From the NCBI GenBank assembly GCA_016865015.1, contig CP018226.1, positions 186,001 to 250,000 of the forward strand: a stretch of DNA of 64,000 bases, in the 5' to 3' direction. Below, piece by piece: positions 40,682 to 49,854 of this stretch. Source of the stretch: Rhizobiales bacterium IMCC20636. GTDB taxonomy: Bacteria > Pseudomonadota > Alphaproteobacteria > Rhizobiales > GCA-2746425. The translations under genes and the position numbers were made by a program. Positions within the stretch are counted from its first letter, which is position 1; each line of letters begins with the position of its first letter. The notes below the pieces were generated by a model. That model was given only the letters and a program-made list of their open reading frames with translations. It was not told the origin of the DNA and ran no database searches.

Positions 40682-41188
40682 ATGACTGACATTCCGACAT
40701 TGGAAACCGACAGATTGATCATGCGCGCAGCGCGCGAGTCGGATTTTCCGACATATCGGGATTTTTACAGCGATGCAGATGCGTCGAAATTTTATGGTGG
40801 CCCCAAGAGCGAAGCTGACATCTGGGCTACGCTGGCAAGCGACCTGGGGCATTGGCAGTTGCGCGGATACGGGCTTTGGATGCTTGAGACACAGAAGGAC
40901 AATCAGAGTGTCGGCGTCTGCGGTCTGGTGTGGCCCCATGGGTGGCACCGGTCTGAACTGACCTGGTGGATTGCAAGCGATTCGCGGCGGCAGGGCTTTG
41001 CCAAAGAAGCCTCGCAAGCAGCCATTCGCTTCGGCTATCAGCAATTGGGCTGGGATCTTGTGCAGACCTACATGAAGGACGAGAACCAAGCCGCAAAGGC
41101 GCTGGTTCTGTCCTTGGGGGGCACAAAAATAGCGCGTGAGAGCTTTCCCGATGGCATCGACCGGAATGTTTACAGGCTTCCCGATTAA
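40682..41188 (+). CDS. GNAT family N-acetyltransferase (RimJ-like)
   Basis: The 168-residue protein is of the RimJ/RimL group. It starts TDIPTLETDRLIMRAARESD (family N-terminus), and has the acetyl-CoA loop WWIASDSRRQGFAKEASQAA (R/Q-x-x-G-x-A-like) and the terminal segment DENQAAKALVLSLGGTKIA. Target is unknown; many relatives acetylate N-termini or small amines. No clear ribosome site precedes ATG 40682. Confidence 0.9.
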   Translation: MTDIPTLETDRLIMRAARESDFPTYRDFYSDADASKFYGGPKSEADIWATLASDLGHWQLRGYGLWMLETQKDNQSVGVCGLVWPHGWHRSELTWWIASDSRRQGFAKEASQAAIRFGYQQLGWDLVQTYMKDENQAAKALVLSLGGTKIARESFPDGIDRNVYRLPD

Positions 41189-41269
41189 TTGGTGACAGTC
41201 AGTCTGATCCGCTGATGCTGCAATGCCTAAACGGGTGTTTTGATAGACAACGAAAAGGGAGGCAGGTTC

Positions 41270-41656
41270 ATGGCGTCAAATCTGGGACAGAACAAGATCA
41301 ATGCGCAGGCATTTTATGATCTCATGTTCAATCAGTGTGAGCCGCGCAAGGCTATCGAGATCTATGCAGGCGCTGAATATATCCAGCACAATCCACATGT
41401 GGCCGACGGCAAGGAAGCCTTCGTCGATTATTTCGAGCGCATGGCGCGGGATTATCCGGGCAAGAAAACCGTTTTCAAACGCGCGATTGCAGAAGACAAT
41501 CTGGTCGTGCTGCACTGCCATCAGACATGGCCCGGCAGTGATGATTATGCCGGCATCGATATTTTTCGATTTGATGATGATGGCAAGATTGTCGAACACT
41601 GGGATGTGCTACAGGTGATCTCCGGCACGTCGCAGAACCGTAATGGGTTGTTCTGA
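41270..41656 (+). CDS. SnoaL-like NTF2-fold protein
   Basis: The 128-residue protein matches the SnoaL-like polyketide cyclase/NTF2 family. Visible blocks are KINAQAFYDLMFNQCEPRKA, AEYIQHNPHVADGKEAF and DIFRFDDDGKIVEHWDVLQV, with the His/Asp-rich cavity typical of the fold. ATG 41270 has GGGAGG eight bases upstream. The end (SGTSQNRNGLF) is partly duplicated, diverged, 283 bases downstream. Function is unknown. Confidence 0.85.
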   Translation: MASNLGQNKINAQAFYDLMFNQCEPRKAIEIYAGAEYIQHNPHVADGKEAFVDYFERMARDYPGKKTVFKRAIAEDNLVVLHCHQTWPGSDDYAGIDIFRFDDDGKIVEHWDVLQVISGTSQNRNGLF

Positions 41657-41830
41657 GGATACTGCACTGGATTTGCTTCAGGGCAGCTGTTGACCTCATG
41701 GGTCCTCGGAATAAATCCAAGGACGACGGCTTGGTCTGTTGGCGTATAACCGGCGGGTGGCTGCGCTCCCATCATCATAAATCTCTGCCGTCGTTCTCGG
41801 ATTTATTCCGAGAACCTATGGGTCATGCAG
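41641..41830 (+). repeat. Copy 1 of a duplicated block with a nested palindrome
   Basis: This block runs from the last codons of the SnoaL-like gene to GTCATGCAG at 41830 and is repeated at 41924-42114 with high identity. Inside, arms at 41697-41730 and 41787-41820 (34 bases each, four mismatches) are inverted repeats. The right arm has its own dyad CTCGGA-TTTAT-TCCGAG. The element of 124 bases resembles a short MITE-like or REP-like unit. Confidence 0.9.
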
Positions 41831-41876
41831 ATCCAATTGGTGTGCTGATGAGCCGGCGCCGTTTGGGTGTCCATAA

Positions 41877-41939
41877 CGAACCACCATTGTGTTTCAAACC
41901 GTCTCTGGCGCGTGGCTGAACGATAGTGGGTTGTTCTAA
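41877..41939 (+). pseudogene. Diverged 3' end of a second SnoaL-like gene
   Basis: Frame 41877-41939 reads ...TTIVFQTVSGAWLNDSGLF and stop, matching VLQVISGTSQNRNGLF of the intact gene at 41270-41656. It has no upstream coding sequence, so it is the remnant of a duplicated, mostly deleted paralog. Confidence 0.6.
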
Positions 41940-42114
41940 GGGCGCTGTGCTGGATTTGCTTCAGGGCAGCTGTTGACCTCATGGGTCCTCGGAATAAATC
42001 CAAGGACGACGGCTTGGTCTGTTGGCGTATAACCGGCCGGGTGGCTGCGCTCCCATCGTGGTAACTCTCTGCCGTCGTTCTCGGATTTATTCCGAGAACC
42101 CATGGTTCATGCAG
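41924..42114 (+). repeat. Copy 2 of the duplicated block with a nested palindrome
   Basis: This block repeats 41641-41830 with one inserted base (CCGGCCGGG against CCGGCGGG), changes around 42057-42063 and a few others. Inverted arms are 41980-42013 and 42071-42104. It ends 84 bases before the aldo-keto reductase stop. Confidence 0.9.
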
Positions 42115-42197
42115 GTTTTCCTGGTCTGTGATGAACCGGGGAAGGACGGGTGTCTTCGGCGAAACGCCATTTGTCTACCGCACTTCCAAGGCTCCCC

Positions 42198-43253
42198 TCA
42201 GGGGCAGGGATTGCCGTGGATGATGTGCAATTCGTTGATGCGGGTTTCCAGCTCTTCGGTGATGGTCAGATCGCCTGCGGCTAGGGCGTTGTCGAGTTGC
42301 TGCAGCGAGGTTGCGCCGATGATGTTGGCGGTGGTGAAGGGGCGGGAGGCGGCGAAGGCGATGGCCATTTGGGCGGGGTCGAGGCCGAACTCTTTAGCCA
42401 GCTTGATATAGGCCGTGTAAGCCTCTTCGGAGCCTGGGCCTTCATAGCGGGACTGCCGGTCAAACAGTGTGCTTCGTGCCCCTTTGGGGCGGGCGCCATT
42501 GAGGTATTTTCCGGTGATGTAGCCCTGGCCCAGACTGGAATAGGCCAGCAGACCCAGATCTTCGCGCATTGCCAGTTCAGCCAGATTGACTTCAAAGGTG
42601 CGGTTGACGAGGTTGTAGGTGTTCTGAATGGAATGAACCCGTTCCAGGCCTTGATTGCGGTGGGCCTCGAGATATTTCATGGCACCCCAACTGCTTTCAT
42701 TGGACAGGCCAATGGCGCGGATTTTTCCGGCTGTGACCAACTCGCTCATGACGCCCAGAGTTTCAGCGATGGGGATTTCATCCTTCAGCAGATCGGGGGT
42801 CTTGAAACGCATCGGGCTGGCACCAAAGCTGGGCATGTTCCGGTCGGGCCAGTGAATTTGATACAGATCGATATAGTCGGTCTTCAGCCGCGCCAGGCTT
42901 TTGTCGACGGCTTCCATGATGTTGCGGCGATCGAGTTTTGGCAGCGAGCCATCATCGCGAAACCAGTCCATGCCGCTGCTGCGGCCGACCACCTTGGTGG
43001 CGAGAATCACCTGATCGCGGTTGTTGCGGGCTTCAAACCAGTCGCCGATGATTTCCTCGGTGCGTCCGGCGGTCGCCGCCTTGGGGGGCACGGCATAGAG
43101 TTCTGCCGTGTCGAAGAAATTGATGCCGCCCTCAAAAGCGCGGTCCATCTGGGCAAAGCCTTCGGCCTTTGTGTTCTGCTCCCCAAATGTCATGGTGCCG
43201 AGGCACAAGGAGGAAACAGTTATGTCTGTGCGGCCAAGCCTGCGCATGTCCAT
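42198..43253 (-). CDS. NADP-dependent aldo-keto reductase (Tas-like)
   Basis: This protein of about 351 residues is of the aldo-keto reductase barrel. The tetrad is visible: Asp and Tyr in FFDTAELYAVPP, Lys in ILATKVVGRS and His in LYQIHWPDRN. The extended loop around AGRTEEIIGDWFEARNN and the WPDR motif are as in E. coli Tas. ATG 43253 has AGGA upstream; ATG 43247 is two codons later. The upstream frame to 43391 overlaps nothing needed. The substrate is unknown. It is convergent with the repeat block. Confidence 0.92.
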   Translation of the reverse strand: MDMRRLGRTDITVSSLCLGTMTFGEQNTKAEGFAQMDRAFEGGINFFDTAELYAVPPKAATAGRTEEIIGDWFEARNNRDQVILATKVVGRSSGMDWFRDDGSLPKLDRRNIMEAVDKSLARLKTDYIDLYQIHWPDRNMPSFGASPMRFKTPDLLKDEIPIAETLGVMSELVTAGKIRAIGLSNESSWGAMKYLEAHRNQGLERVHSIQNTYNLVNRTFEVNLAELAMREDLGLLAYSSLGQGYITGKYLNGARPKGARSTLFDRQSRYEGPGSEEAYTAYIKLAKEFGLDPAQMAIAFAASRPFTTANIIGATSLQQLDNALAAGDLTITEELETRINELHIIHGNPCP

Positions 43254-43305
43254 GTCGGGTAATGTCCTGAGATTATTTGAAAGGATTGGTGGGTCGTGTG
43301 AAATG

Positions 43306-43965
43306 TTAAGAGGGGTTTTCACTTCTGTCCAGTTGGATTCGGGCCAACAGGGCTTCCACCTGCGGCAAAATACGCTCCACAATGATTGCAACGCCTTCGG
43401 CGGTGGGGTGCAACCGGTCTGACAGGTTCAGCGCGGGATCACCAGCCACGCCATCGAGAAAGAACGGATAAAACCCGGTGTCGTATTTTTGCGCAAGCTC
43501 CGGAAAGATGGCGTTGAACGCCTTGCCGTAATCGGCGCCAAGATTTGGCGGGGCAAGCATTCCGGCAACAAGCACGGGGATATTGCGCTCGGCGAATCTT
43601 GCCAGAGCTGCATCCACGGCTTCGCGTGTGAGCACAGGGTCAACACCGCGCAGCGCATCATTGGCACCAAGTTCATAGATCACGCCGTCCACCTGTTCGC
43701 CAATCGACCAGTCCAGACGTGCCAGACCACCGCTTGTGGTGTCGCCTGATACAGCGGTATTGAGTACTTCGACATCCAGACCCCTGGCTGTCAGCGCCTG
43801 TTGCAGCTGGACGGGAAAAGCCGCCTCGGGGGGCAATTGATAGCCAGCGGACAGACTGTCACCAAATGCTGCCAGGACAATCTTGTCCTGCGCATTGGCC
43901 GAACCGGTCCAAATGGCCGTCAACCACGTAAGCAGAAGCGCAACAGGTATTATTTTGCAATGCAT
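43306..43965 (-). CDS. Arylesterase/SGNH hydrolase (TesA-like)
   Basis: The 219-residue secreted hydrolase has a signal peptide ending SANAQD and the SGNH blocks: Ser in AAFGDSLSAGY, Gly in TAVSGDTTSGGL, Asn in YELGANDALRG and His in SDRLHPTAEG. It is related to E. coli TesA, a periplasmic thioesterase/lysophospholipase. It is divergent from the ybbA-like gene with 95 bases between them, the conserved tesA-ybbA-ybbP arrangement. Confidence 0.92.
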   Translation of the reverse strand: MHCKIIPVALLLTWLTAIWTGSANAQDKIVLAAFGDSLSAGYQLPPEAAFPVQLQQALTARGLDVEVLNTAVSGDTTSGGLARLDWSIGEQVDGVIYELGANDALRGVDPVLTREAVDAALARFAERNIPVLVAGMLAPPNLGADYGKAFNAIFPELAQKYDTGFYPFFLDGVAGDPALNLSDRLHPTAEGVAIIVERILPQVEALLARIQLDRSENPS

Positions 43966-44060
43966 TCCAGATATCCCATATGAAAGTCAGTCTTTTGATG
44001 CCGTTTTTCGGTTCTACCTTCGGCAAACTTCCGCTTTTCAACTATATAGGGCTTTAATTC

Positions 44061-44792
44061 GTGAACGAAACACCTTCTTCCCAAACGGTTGGCCCGGCTA
44101 TCCGCCTTGACAATGTGCATCTCAGCCTGGGCTCCGGCGCGGGTCGGGTTCATATCCTGAAAGGCTTTTCAATTGAGGTCGAGCGTGGAACGTCGCTTGG
44201 ATTGATTGGTCCCAGCGGATCCGGAAAATCGACCCTTCTGATGGTGATTGGTGGTCTGGAACGGGCCGATAGCGGGGTGGTGGAAATTGCAGGTCAGACT
44301 TTTGACGGGCTCAGCGAAGATCGGCTTGCCGTGTTTCGTGGCCGACATATCGGGATCGTATTTCAGTCCTTCCATCTGATTGCCAATATGACGGCGCTGG
44401 AAAATGTTGCTGTACCGCTGGAACTGGCTGGTGTGCCGGATGCCTTTGCGCGCGCGCGCAGCGAGTTGGACAGTGTTGGTCTGGGTGAACGGGTGACGCA
44501 TTACCCGTCAGAGCTGTCCGGCGGGGAGCAGCAGCGTGTTGCCATTGCCCGGGCGCTGGCGCCCCGGCCGACAATCCTGATTGCGGATGAGCCGACCGGA
44601 AATCTGGATGATGAAACGGGTCATGAGATTTCTGAACTGATGTTCAAAATCCAGAAAGAGCGCGGCATGACGCTGGTGCTGGTGACCCATGATGGTGGGC
44701 TTGCCAATTCTTGTGAGCGTGTGGTGGCAATTCGCTCCGGCGAGATATTCGAAGATCGGGCGGCGGGCAGCGCGCTGCTGCAAAGCGCATGA
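44061..44792 (+). CDS. ybbA: ABC transporter ATPase (YbbA/LolD-like)
   Basis: The 243-residue MacB/LolD-type ATPase has Walker [17 protein letters not shown] near residue 50, a Q-loop [12 protein letters not shown], signature [15 protein letters not shown] and Walker [13 protein letters not shown]. The start is GTG 44061. It overlaps the next gene by ATGA. With the permease it should move an envelope substrate or drive mechanotransmission; the tesA neighbour suggests a lipid or lipoprotein link, as inference. Confidence 0.93.
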   Translation: MNETPSSQTVGPAIRLDNVHLSLGSGAGRVHILKGFSIEVERGTSLGLIGPSGSGKSTLLMVIGGLERADSGVVEIAGQTFDGLSEDRLAVFRGRHIGIVFQSFHLIANMTALENVAVPLELAGVPDAFARARSELDSVGLGERVTHYPSELSGGEQQRVAIARALAPRPTILIADEPTGNLDDETGHEISELMFKIQKERGMTLVLVTHDGGLANSCERVVAIRSGEIFEDRAAGSALLQSA

Positions 44793-47380
44793 GTGCGCCT
44801 GCATTGCCTCAAGAGGCGGCGCATGCGCGCCCTTTCGGCCTGTCGCTGCGATTTGCCCTGCGGGAATTGCGCGGCGGCCTGAAGGGGTTTTATATTTTCC
44901 TGGCCTGCCTGGCGCTTGGTGTGACAGCCATTGCCGGTGTCGGATCGGTGTCGCGGTCGCTCAGTGAGGGCATTTCGCAGGGCGGCTCGACCATTCTGGG
45001 CGGCGATATTTCCTTTGAACTGGTTCACCGCGAAGCTTCAGCAGAAGAGCTGGCCTACATAGAGGCGCTGGGCGATGTCTCCCGGATTGCAACAATGCGC
45101 GCCATGGCGCGGCGGTCGGACGGCGCTGATCAGACCCTTGTGGAACTGAAGGCTGTGGATGGTTTTTATCCCCTGACCGGGACGGTTGAGACGTCCTCAG
45201 GCGCGGCTTTTGCCAGCCTTCTGGCGCAACAACCAGCTGCAGATGATCTGTGGGGCGTTCTGGTGGCGCCGGAATTGCTGGCGCGGCTGGATCTGGCCGT
45301 GGGCGATACGCTGAAAATCGGCGATCTGACTGTTCTGATCTCCGACACGCTGACCGTCGAGCCTGACCGGCTGTCGACCGGCTTTGGCTTTGGGCCACGC
45401 CTGATGATGTCCGAGGTTGCGCTGCGCGACAGCGGGTTGATCCAGCCCGGCAGCCTGATGGACTGGGTCTATCGGGTCAATCTGCCATCCGGTGCCAATC
45501 TGGATGCGGATCTGAAGCGCATCGAGACAGAGGCAGAAGCCGATTTTCCGCTGGCTGGTTGGGATATTGATACACGCAACAACGCCTCACCCGGCCTGCG
45601 CCGCAATATCGAACGGTTTGCCCAGTTTCTGACCCTTGTCGGGCTGACCGCGCTTGTGATCGGCGGTGTCGGGATTGCCAATGCGGTGCGGGCCTATCTC
45701 GATACCAAGCAGAAGGTCATTGCGACCTTCAAATCTGTGGGAGCATCGGGCGGGTTTGTGTTCCGCGTCTATCTGCTTCAGATCATGGTGCTGGCTGTTA
45801 TCGGCATTGCCATCGGACTTTTGGCGGGCGCGGCCATACCGTTTCTGGCGAGCGGGTTCTTGCGCAATGTGCTGCCAGTGGAAACAGCAATGGGTGTCTA
45901 TCCTCAGGAATTGGCTCTGGCCGTGCTGTATGGTGTGCTCACGACACTTGTGTTTGCCCTGTGGCCGCTTGGGAAAATTCAGACCATCTCGCCAACAGCC
46001 CTGTTCCGCGATGGTGCCGACGCTGGCGCGAGATTGCCCGGCTGGCCCTATCTGATTGCGTTTCTGGCCTCTGCTGCAGCGCTGGCCAGTGCGGCGATCC
46101 TGCTGTCTTATGATCCGTTCATTGCAAGCGTGTTTGTGGGTGCCTGTGCTGCTGCATTCCTTTTGTTGCGGGTGGTTGCCGAAATCATCATGGCGGTGGC
46201 CAAACGCGTGCCGCGCCCGCAATCCACACCCTGGCGGCTGGCCATCGGAAATCTGCACCGCAAGGGTGCCTTGACGCCAAGTGTGGTGTTGTCGCTCGGT
46301 CTTGGTCTGGCACTTCTGGTCAGTCTGACGCTGATCGACAGCAATTTGCGGCGGCAGCTCAGCTCGACAGTGGCAGAGCAGGCACCGAGCTTTTTCTTTG
46401 TGGATATTCAGAACAGTGATCTGGAAGCTTTCAAGGACGGTGTCCGGGCGGTTGCGCCAACGGGCGATGTGCAAAGTGTGCCGATGCTGCGTGGCCGCGT
46501 GATGTCTCTGGCCGGAGTTCCGGTGGCAGAGATCGAGGCACCGCCAGGCTCTGCATGGGCGCTGCGCGGTGATCGCGGGATCACCTATTCGGCAACCGTT
46601 CCCAACAATTCAAAGCTGACCGATGGTAAATGGTGGCCAGCAGAGTATCAGGGCAAACCGCTGGTGTCGTTTGATTCGGAACTGGCTGGTGAGTTTGGTT
46701 TGAAAATTGGTGACGAGATTTCCGTCAATGTGCTGGGCCGCGAAATCACGGCTGAGATTGCCAATTTGCGGGAAGTTGAATGGGAGTCGCTGGCGATCAA
46801 TTTCGTGCTGGTGTTTTCGCCCAACACGTTTGCGGGAGCGCCGCACACCCATCTGGCAACATTGACCTATCCGGACGGATCGACGGAAGAAGCTGAATTC
46901 GAAGTGTTGAAATCCATCACGGCTGCCTTTCCTGCGGTCACAAGTGTGCGGGTGAAGGATGCGCTGGATCAGGCCAATCAGGTGATCGGCCAATTGGCGC
47001 TGGCCGTGCGTCTGGCAGCCAGCATTGCGCTGGTGGCCAGTATATTGGTGCTGGGCGGTGCTCTGGCTGCCGGACAGCGGCATCGGGTCTATGACGCGGT
47101 GATCCTGAAAACACTGGGCGCAACGCGGCGGCAGTTGATTCACGCCTTTGGCCTTGAATATCTGCTGCTGGGCACGGTGACGGCGGTGTTCGGCCTGATC
47201 GCCGGTTCAGCGGCTGCCTGGTTTGTGCTGGAGAACATCATGGGGGTCGACTTCACGTTCCTGCCATCCGTTGCCTTCTCGGCCCTGTTGACGGCACTCG
47301 TGTTGACGGTGGGCTTCGGTCTGGCAGGCACCTGGCGGTTGCTGGGTCAAAAAGCGGCACCGGTGTTGCGGGAATTGTAG
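44789..47380 (+). CDS. ybbP: FtsX/MacB-like ABC permease (YbbP)
   Basis: The 863-residue permease has ten membrane helices. The first helix is near residue 40 (FYIFLACLALGVTAIAGVGS), then a large periplasmic domain to about 260. A four-helix FtsX core follows (FLTLVGLTALVIGGVGIANA, IATFKSVGAS) and a second core at the C-terminus (LAASIALVASILVLGGALAA, ILKTLGATRRQ). This two-core layout is as in E. coli YbbP. It is translationally coupled to ybbA. Confidence 0.93.
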   Translation: MSAPALPQEAAHARPFGLSLRFALRELRGGLKGFYIFLACLALGVTAIAGVGSVSRSLSEGISQGGSTILGGDISFELVHREASAEELAYIEALGDVSRIATMRAMARRSDGADQTLVELKAVDGFYPLTGTVETSSGAAFASLLAQQPAADDLWGVLVAPELLARLDLAVGDTLKIGDLTVLISDTLTVEPDRLSTGFGFGPRLMMSEVALRDSGLIQPGSLMDWVYRVNLPSGANLDADLKRIETEAEADFPLAGWDIDTRNNASPGLRRNIERFAQFLTLVGLTALVIGGVGIANAVRAYLDTKQKVIATFKSVGASGGFVFRVYLLQIMVLAVIGIAIGLLAGAAIPFLASGFLRNVLPVETAMGVYPQELALAVLYGVLTTLVFALWPLGKIQTISPTALFRDGADAGARLPGWPYLIAFLASAAALASAAILLSYDPFIASVFVGACAAAFLLLRVVAEIIMAVAKRVPRPQSTPWRLAIGNLHRKGALTPSVVLSLGLGLALLVSLTLIDSNLRRQLSSTVAEQAPSFFFVDIQNSDLEAFKDGVRAVAPTGDVQSVPMLRGRVMSLAGVPVAEIEAPPGSAWALRGDRGITYSATVPNNSKLTDGKWWPAEYQGKPLVSFDSELAGEFGLKIGDEISVNVLGREITAEIANLREVEWESLAINFVLVFSPNTFAGAPHTHLATLTYPDGSTEEAEFEVLKSITAAFPAVTSVRVKDALDQANQVIGQLALAVRLAASIALVASILVLGGALAAGQRHRVYDAVILKTLGATRRQLIHAFGLEYLLLGTVTAVFGLIAGSAAAWFVLENIMGVDFTFLPSVAFSALLTALVLTVGFGLAGTWRLLGQKAAPVLREL

Positions 47381-47463
47381 CGCTCGATCGCCAGCCTTCC
47401 GCAACGGTCTGGTCGTTGCACGGTGCATGATAAACGGAGACTTCGGTTTTTCACGCTGGCATG

Positions 47464-47506
47464 AAAAAACCAACTGCAGGGCGATATTCTCGCCTTGCAG
47501 TTGGTT
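47464..47506 (-). terminator. Rho-independent terminator of rpoH
   Basis: A 16-bp stem with one G-U pair (47468-47483 with 47491-47506) is followed on the minus strand by six T residues. It sits about 40 bases after the rpoH stop. Confidence 0.9.
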
Positions 47507-47547
47507 CAAAGTTTCTTTGTAAGTCAGATCAGGCGTGCTTGCGCTGA

Positions 47548-48414
47548 TCAGATAAAGGCGGCACCGCTGGGCTGGTTTTCGACCAAAGCCGTTTTCAGCT
47601 TTTCCAAAGCGCGGCACTCGATCTGGCGGACACGTTCCTTGGATATGCCAAGTGCCGTACCGAGTGATTCCAAAGTGGCACCGTCTTCGCTGAGGCGGCG
47701 CTCTCGTACGATGCGCAATTCCCGCTCGGTCAGAACTGTCATGGCAGATTTGAGCCAGTCGGAGCGGCGTTCGCGATCCAGAGCTTCGGGCACGGTGATG
47801 CCCTGATTTGGTGTTTCATCCACCAGAAAATCCTGGCGGTCGGCGCTTTCACCTTCGCTCTCGCTCAACGGTGCGTTGAGTGACATGTCCGGACCCGAAA
47901 GCCGGGCATTCATGGTGGTGACATCTTTTACGGAAACGCCAATGGCGCTGGCAATCTCGGTGAAGGTTTCCTGGGTGGGGACGCCACCATTGGCCTGGGT
48001 CATCTTGGCGCGCAGACGCCGCAGATTGAAAAACAATGATTTTTGCGCCGAACTGGTTCCGCCTCTTACGATCGACCAGTTGCGCAGGACATGGTCCTGG
48101 ATAGAGGCTCTGATCCACCATGTTGCATAGGTGGAGAAGCGCACTTCCCGATCCGGGTCAAACCGGGCGGCGGCTTCCAGCAGGCCGACATGGCCTTCCT
48201 GAATGAGGTCGCTCATCGAAAGACCATAATAGCGGAACTTGCCGGCCATCGAGATCACCAGACGCATGTGAGCAGAGGTGAGTTGGTGCAACGCCTCCTG
48301 GTCGCCGGCTTCTTTCCAGCGAACAGCCAATTGGTGTTCCTCGTCACGCTCCAGATAGGGCGCTTTCATCGCACGACGCACGAAATTCCTGCGCGCTGAA
48401 TTGTCATCACTCAT
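47548..48414 (-). CDS. rpoH: RNA polymerase sigma-32 factor
   Basis: This protein of about 288 residues directs RNA polymerase to heat-shock and stress promoters. Region 2: LIQEGHVGLLEAAARFDP, then REVRFSTYATWWIRASIQDH and VLRNWSIVRGGTSSAQKSLF. The RpoH box is close to QKSLFFNLRRLR. Region 4 ends GISKERVRQIECRALEKLK. ATG 48414 has GGAG seven bases upstream; 17 extra residues from 48465 are not family-like. Many rhizobia have two rpoH genes; I cannot tell which one this is. Confidence 0.95.
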   Translation of the reverse strand: MSDDNSARRNFVRRAMKAPYLERDEEHQLAVRWKEAGDQEALHQLTSAHMRLVISMAGKFRYYGLSMSDLIQEGHVGLLEAAARFDPDREVRFSTYATWWIRASIQDHVLRNWSIVRGGTSSAQKSLFFNLRRLRAKMTQANGGVPTQETFTEIASAIGVSVKDVTTMNARLSGPDMSLNAPLSESEGESADRQDFLVDETPNQGITVPEALDRERRSDWLKSAMTVLTERELRIVRERRLSEDGATLESLGTALGISKERVRQIECRALEKLKTALVENQPSGAAFI

Positions 48415-48524
48415 AAGACACTCCGATGGCGGTTTCTTAACTGCGTTACGCATGGCAACCGGCATCGGATCACATCTGAGGCATGTGGTGACTTAATTTG
48501 CTGCGGTCACAGGTATCCGGACAT

Positions 48525-48556
48525 GAAAAAACCGGGACTGGATGACAGTCCCGGTT
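48525..48556 (-). terminator. Rho-independent terminator of carD
   Basis: An 11-bp stem AACCGGGACTG/CAGTCCCGGTT with a GATGA loop is followed on the minus strand by six T residues. It ends transcription from carD ahead of rpoH. Confidence 0.9.
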
Positions 48557-48605
48557 AGAGGTTTTGCTTAGCCTGACCCGAGCGGGGCCATGCCGGGCAG
48601 ACAGA

Positions 48606-49208
48606 TCATGCAGCGGCAGCAGCGCTGGTTTCTGTCGTTGTCGTTGTTGTGGCTTCTTCAGCGGTGTCTTCTTCCGTGGTTTTTGGTCCACGGCGTGGGC
48701 TTTTTGCCAGATGGGATTCAATCAGGCGAACAGATTCAGTTTCTGTCTGCTTGTTGACCGCTGACAATTCACGGGACATGCGTTCCAGAGCCGCTTCATA
48801 CAATTGGCGTTCACTGTAGGATTGTTCCGGCTGGTTTTCGGACCGGAACAGGTCACGCACAACTTCCGCAATCGAAATCAGATCGCCTGAATTGATTTTT
48901 GCTTCATATTCCTGGGCACGGCGGCTCCACATGGTCCGTTTGATGCGGGCGCGGCCTTCCACTGTCTTCAACGCTTTGGCAACGTTTGCTTCATCTGCCA
49001 GTTTGCGCATGCCGACACTGTCGATTTTTGCAACGGGAACCCGCAAGGTCATCTTGTCATTGAGAAACTCGATGACAATGAGCTCCAGTTCCATGCCAGC
49101 GATTTCCTGCTTTTCAATAGCGGTAATCTGGCCAACACCATGGGCCGGATAGACAATATATTCGCTTACTTTGAAGCCGTGACGCTGTGTTGTTTTTTTG
49201 ACTGCCAT
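48606..49208 (-). CDS. carD: CarD family transcriptional regulator
   Basis: The 200-residue protein has an N-terminal CarD/TRCF RNA-polymerase interaction domain (EYIVYPAHGVGQITAIEKQE) and a C-terminal helical DNA-binding part (WSRRAQEYEAKINSGDLISI, ERQLYEAALERMSREL). CarD stabilises the open complex, mainly at rRNA promoters. The C-terminal end is low complexity (Glu/Thr/Ala-rich, TTTTTETSAAAAA). ATG follows GAGGAG. A long 5' region with hairpins lies upstream. Confidence 0.92.
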   Translation of the reverse strand: MAVKKTTQRHGFKVSEYIVYPAHGVGQITAIEKQEIAGMELELIVIEFLNDKMTLRVPVAKIDSVGMRKLADEANVAKALKTVEGRARIKRTMWSRRAQEYEAKINSGDLISIAEVVRDLFRSENQPEQSYSERQLYEAALERMSRELSAVNKQTETESVRLIESHLAKSPRRGPKTTEEDTAEEATTTTTTETSAAAAA

Positions 49209-49854
49209 ACGCTTTATACTCCTCTGTCCGGTCCCTGATCAGTTCGGTCAGACCGGACGGTTTTATGCACCGGCCAACAAGACAGATGAATGTCTGTCTT
49301 TTGCCAATGCCATGCCTGCTGTTAGGTGGTTCGTTTTGGAATTATCGGAGTTTCAATGTCATCTTTGGTTCTGGTAACCGAGGTAAAGACAACTTCACTC
49401 CCGATGAGTGCCTTGCCAGGGTTTTTAAAATTGTCCGTGAACCAAATCATAACGTCGAAAGATCCCTAAAACCCGCGTGACCGCGATTAAGACCAACCCC
49501 ACACCCTCTGGATTATCCAAAAGAAGTCCGTTTCCGAACCCTCCCGTAAATCTGACGGGCGCAAAGCTGATTTCAAACTCAAATCGTGCAATTTAGACTG
49601 GCTGCCGCCAGTCGAAGTAAAAGCATCATGCGATGCTTTGCCGTCGGAAGATTCGAAAATCGACCTGAGACCCACCCGATAAAATTTGATGTCAATCTTT
49701 ATATAGCAAAAAAAACCGGAAAAATCAACGGTTTCTGGCACTGCACCATTTAAGGGTAAATATTGCTGACATAATTACAGTCGAATCACGACAGCACGAT
49801 CCACCAATTATCATCCACGATTGCAGGTTGAGAGGAGTTGATCAATTGTTTTGA
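49209..49854. other. Long intergenic region carD-fdxA with several hairpins
   Basis: This 646-base stretch has no supported protein gene. Visible dyads: GTCCGGTC/GACCGGAC at 49227-49259 just upstream of the carD ribosome site, GACAGA/TCTGTC near 49280-49300, CCCGT/ACGGG at 49544-49560, GACTGGC/GCCAGTC at 49597-49614 and AAAGCATC/GATGCTTT at 49620-49639. The region near 49680-49780 is AT-rich. It may hold a leader RNA or a structured repeat. Confidence 0.5.

Noticed and set aside
41641..42114. CRISPR-like repeat
   Set aside because: Only two long copies, each an inverted-repeat element; no regularly spaced short repeats.
49487..49741. 84-residue minus-strand open frame upstream of fdxA/carD
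   Set aside because: It runs through three strong hairpins, has no ribosome site and lacks a known domain; treated as a possible structured repeat instead.
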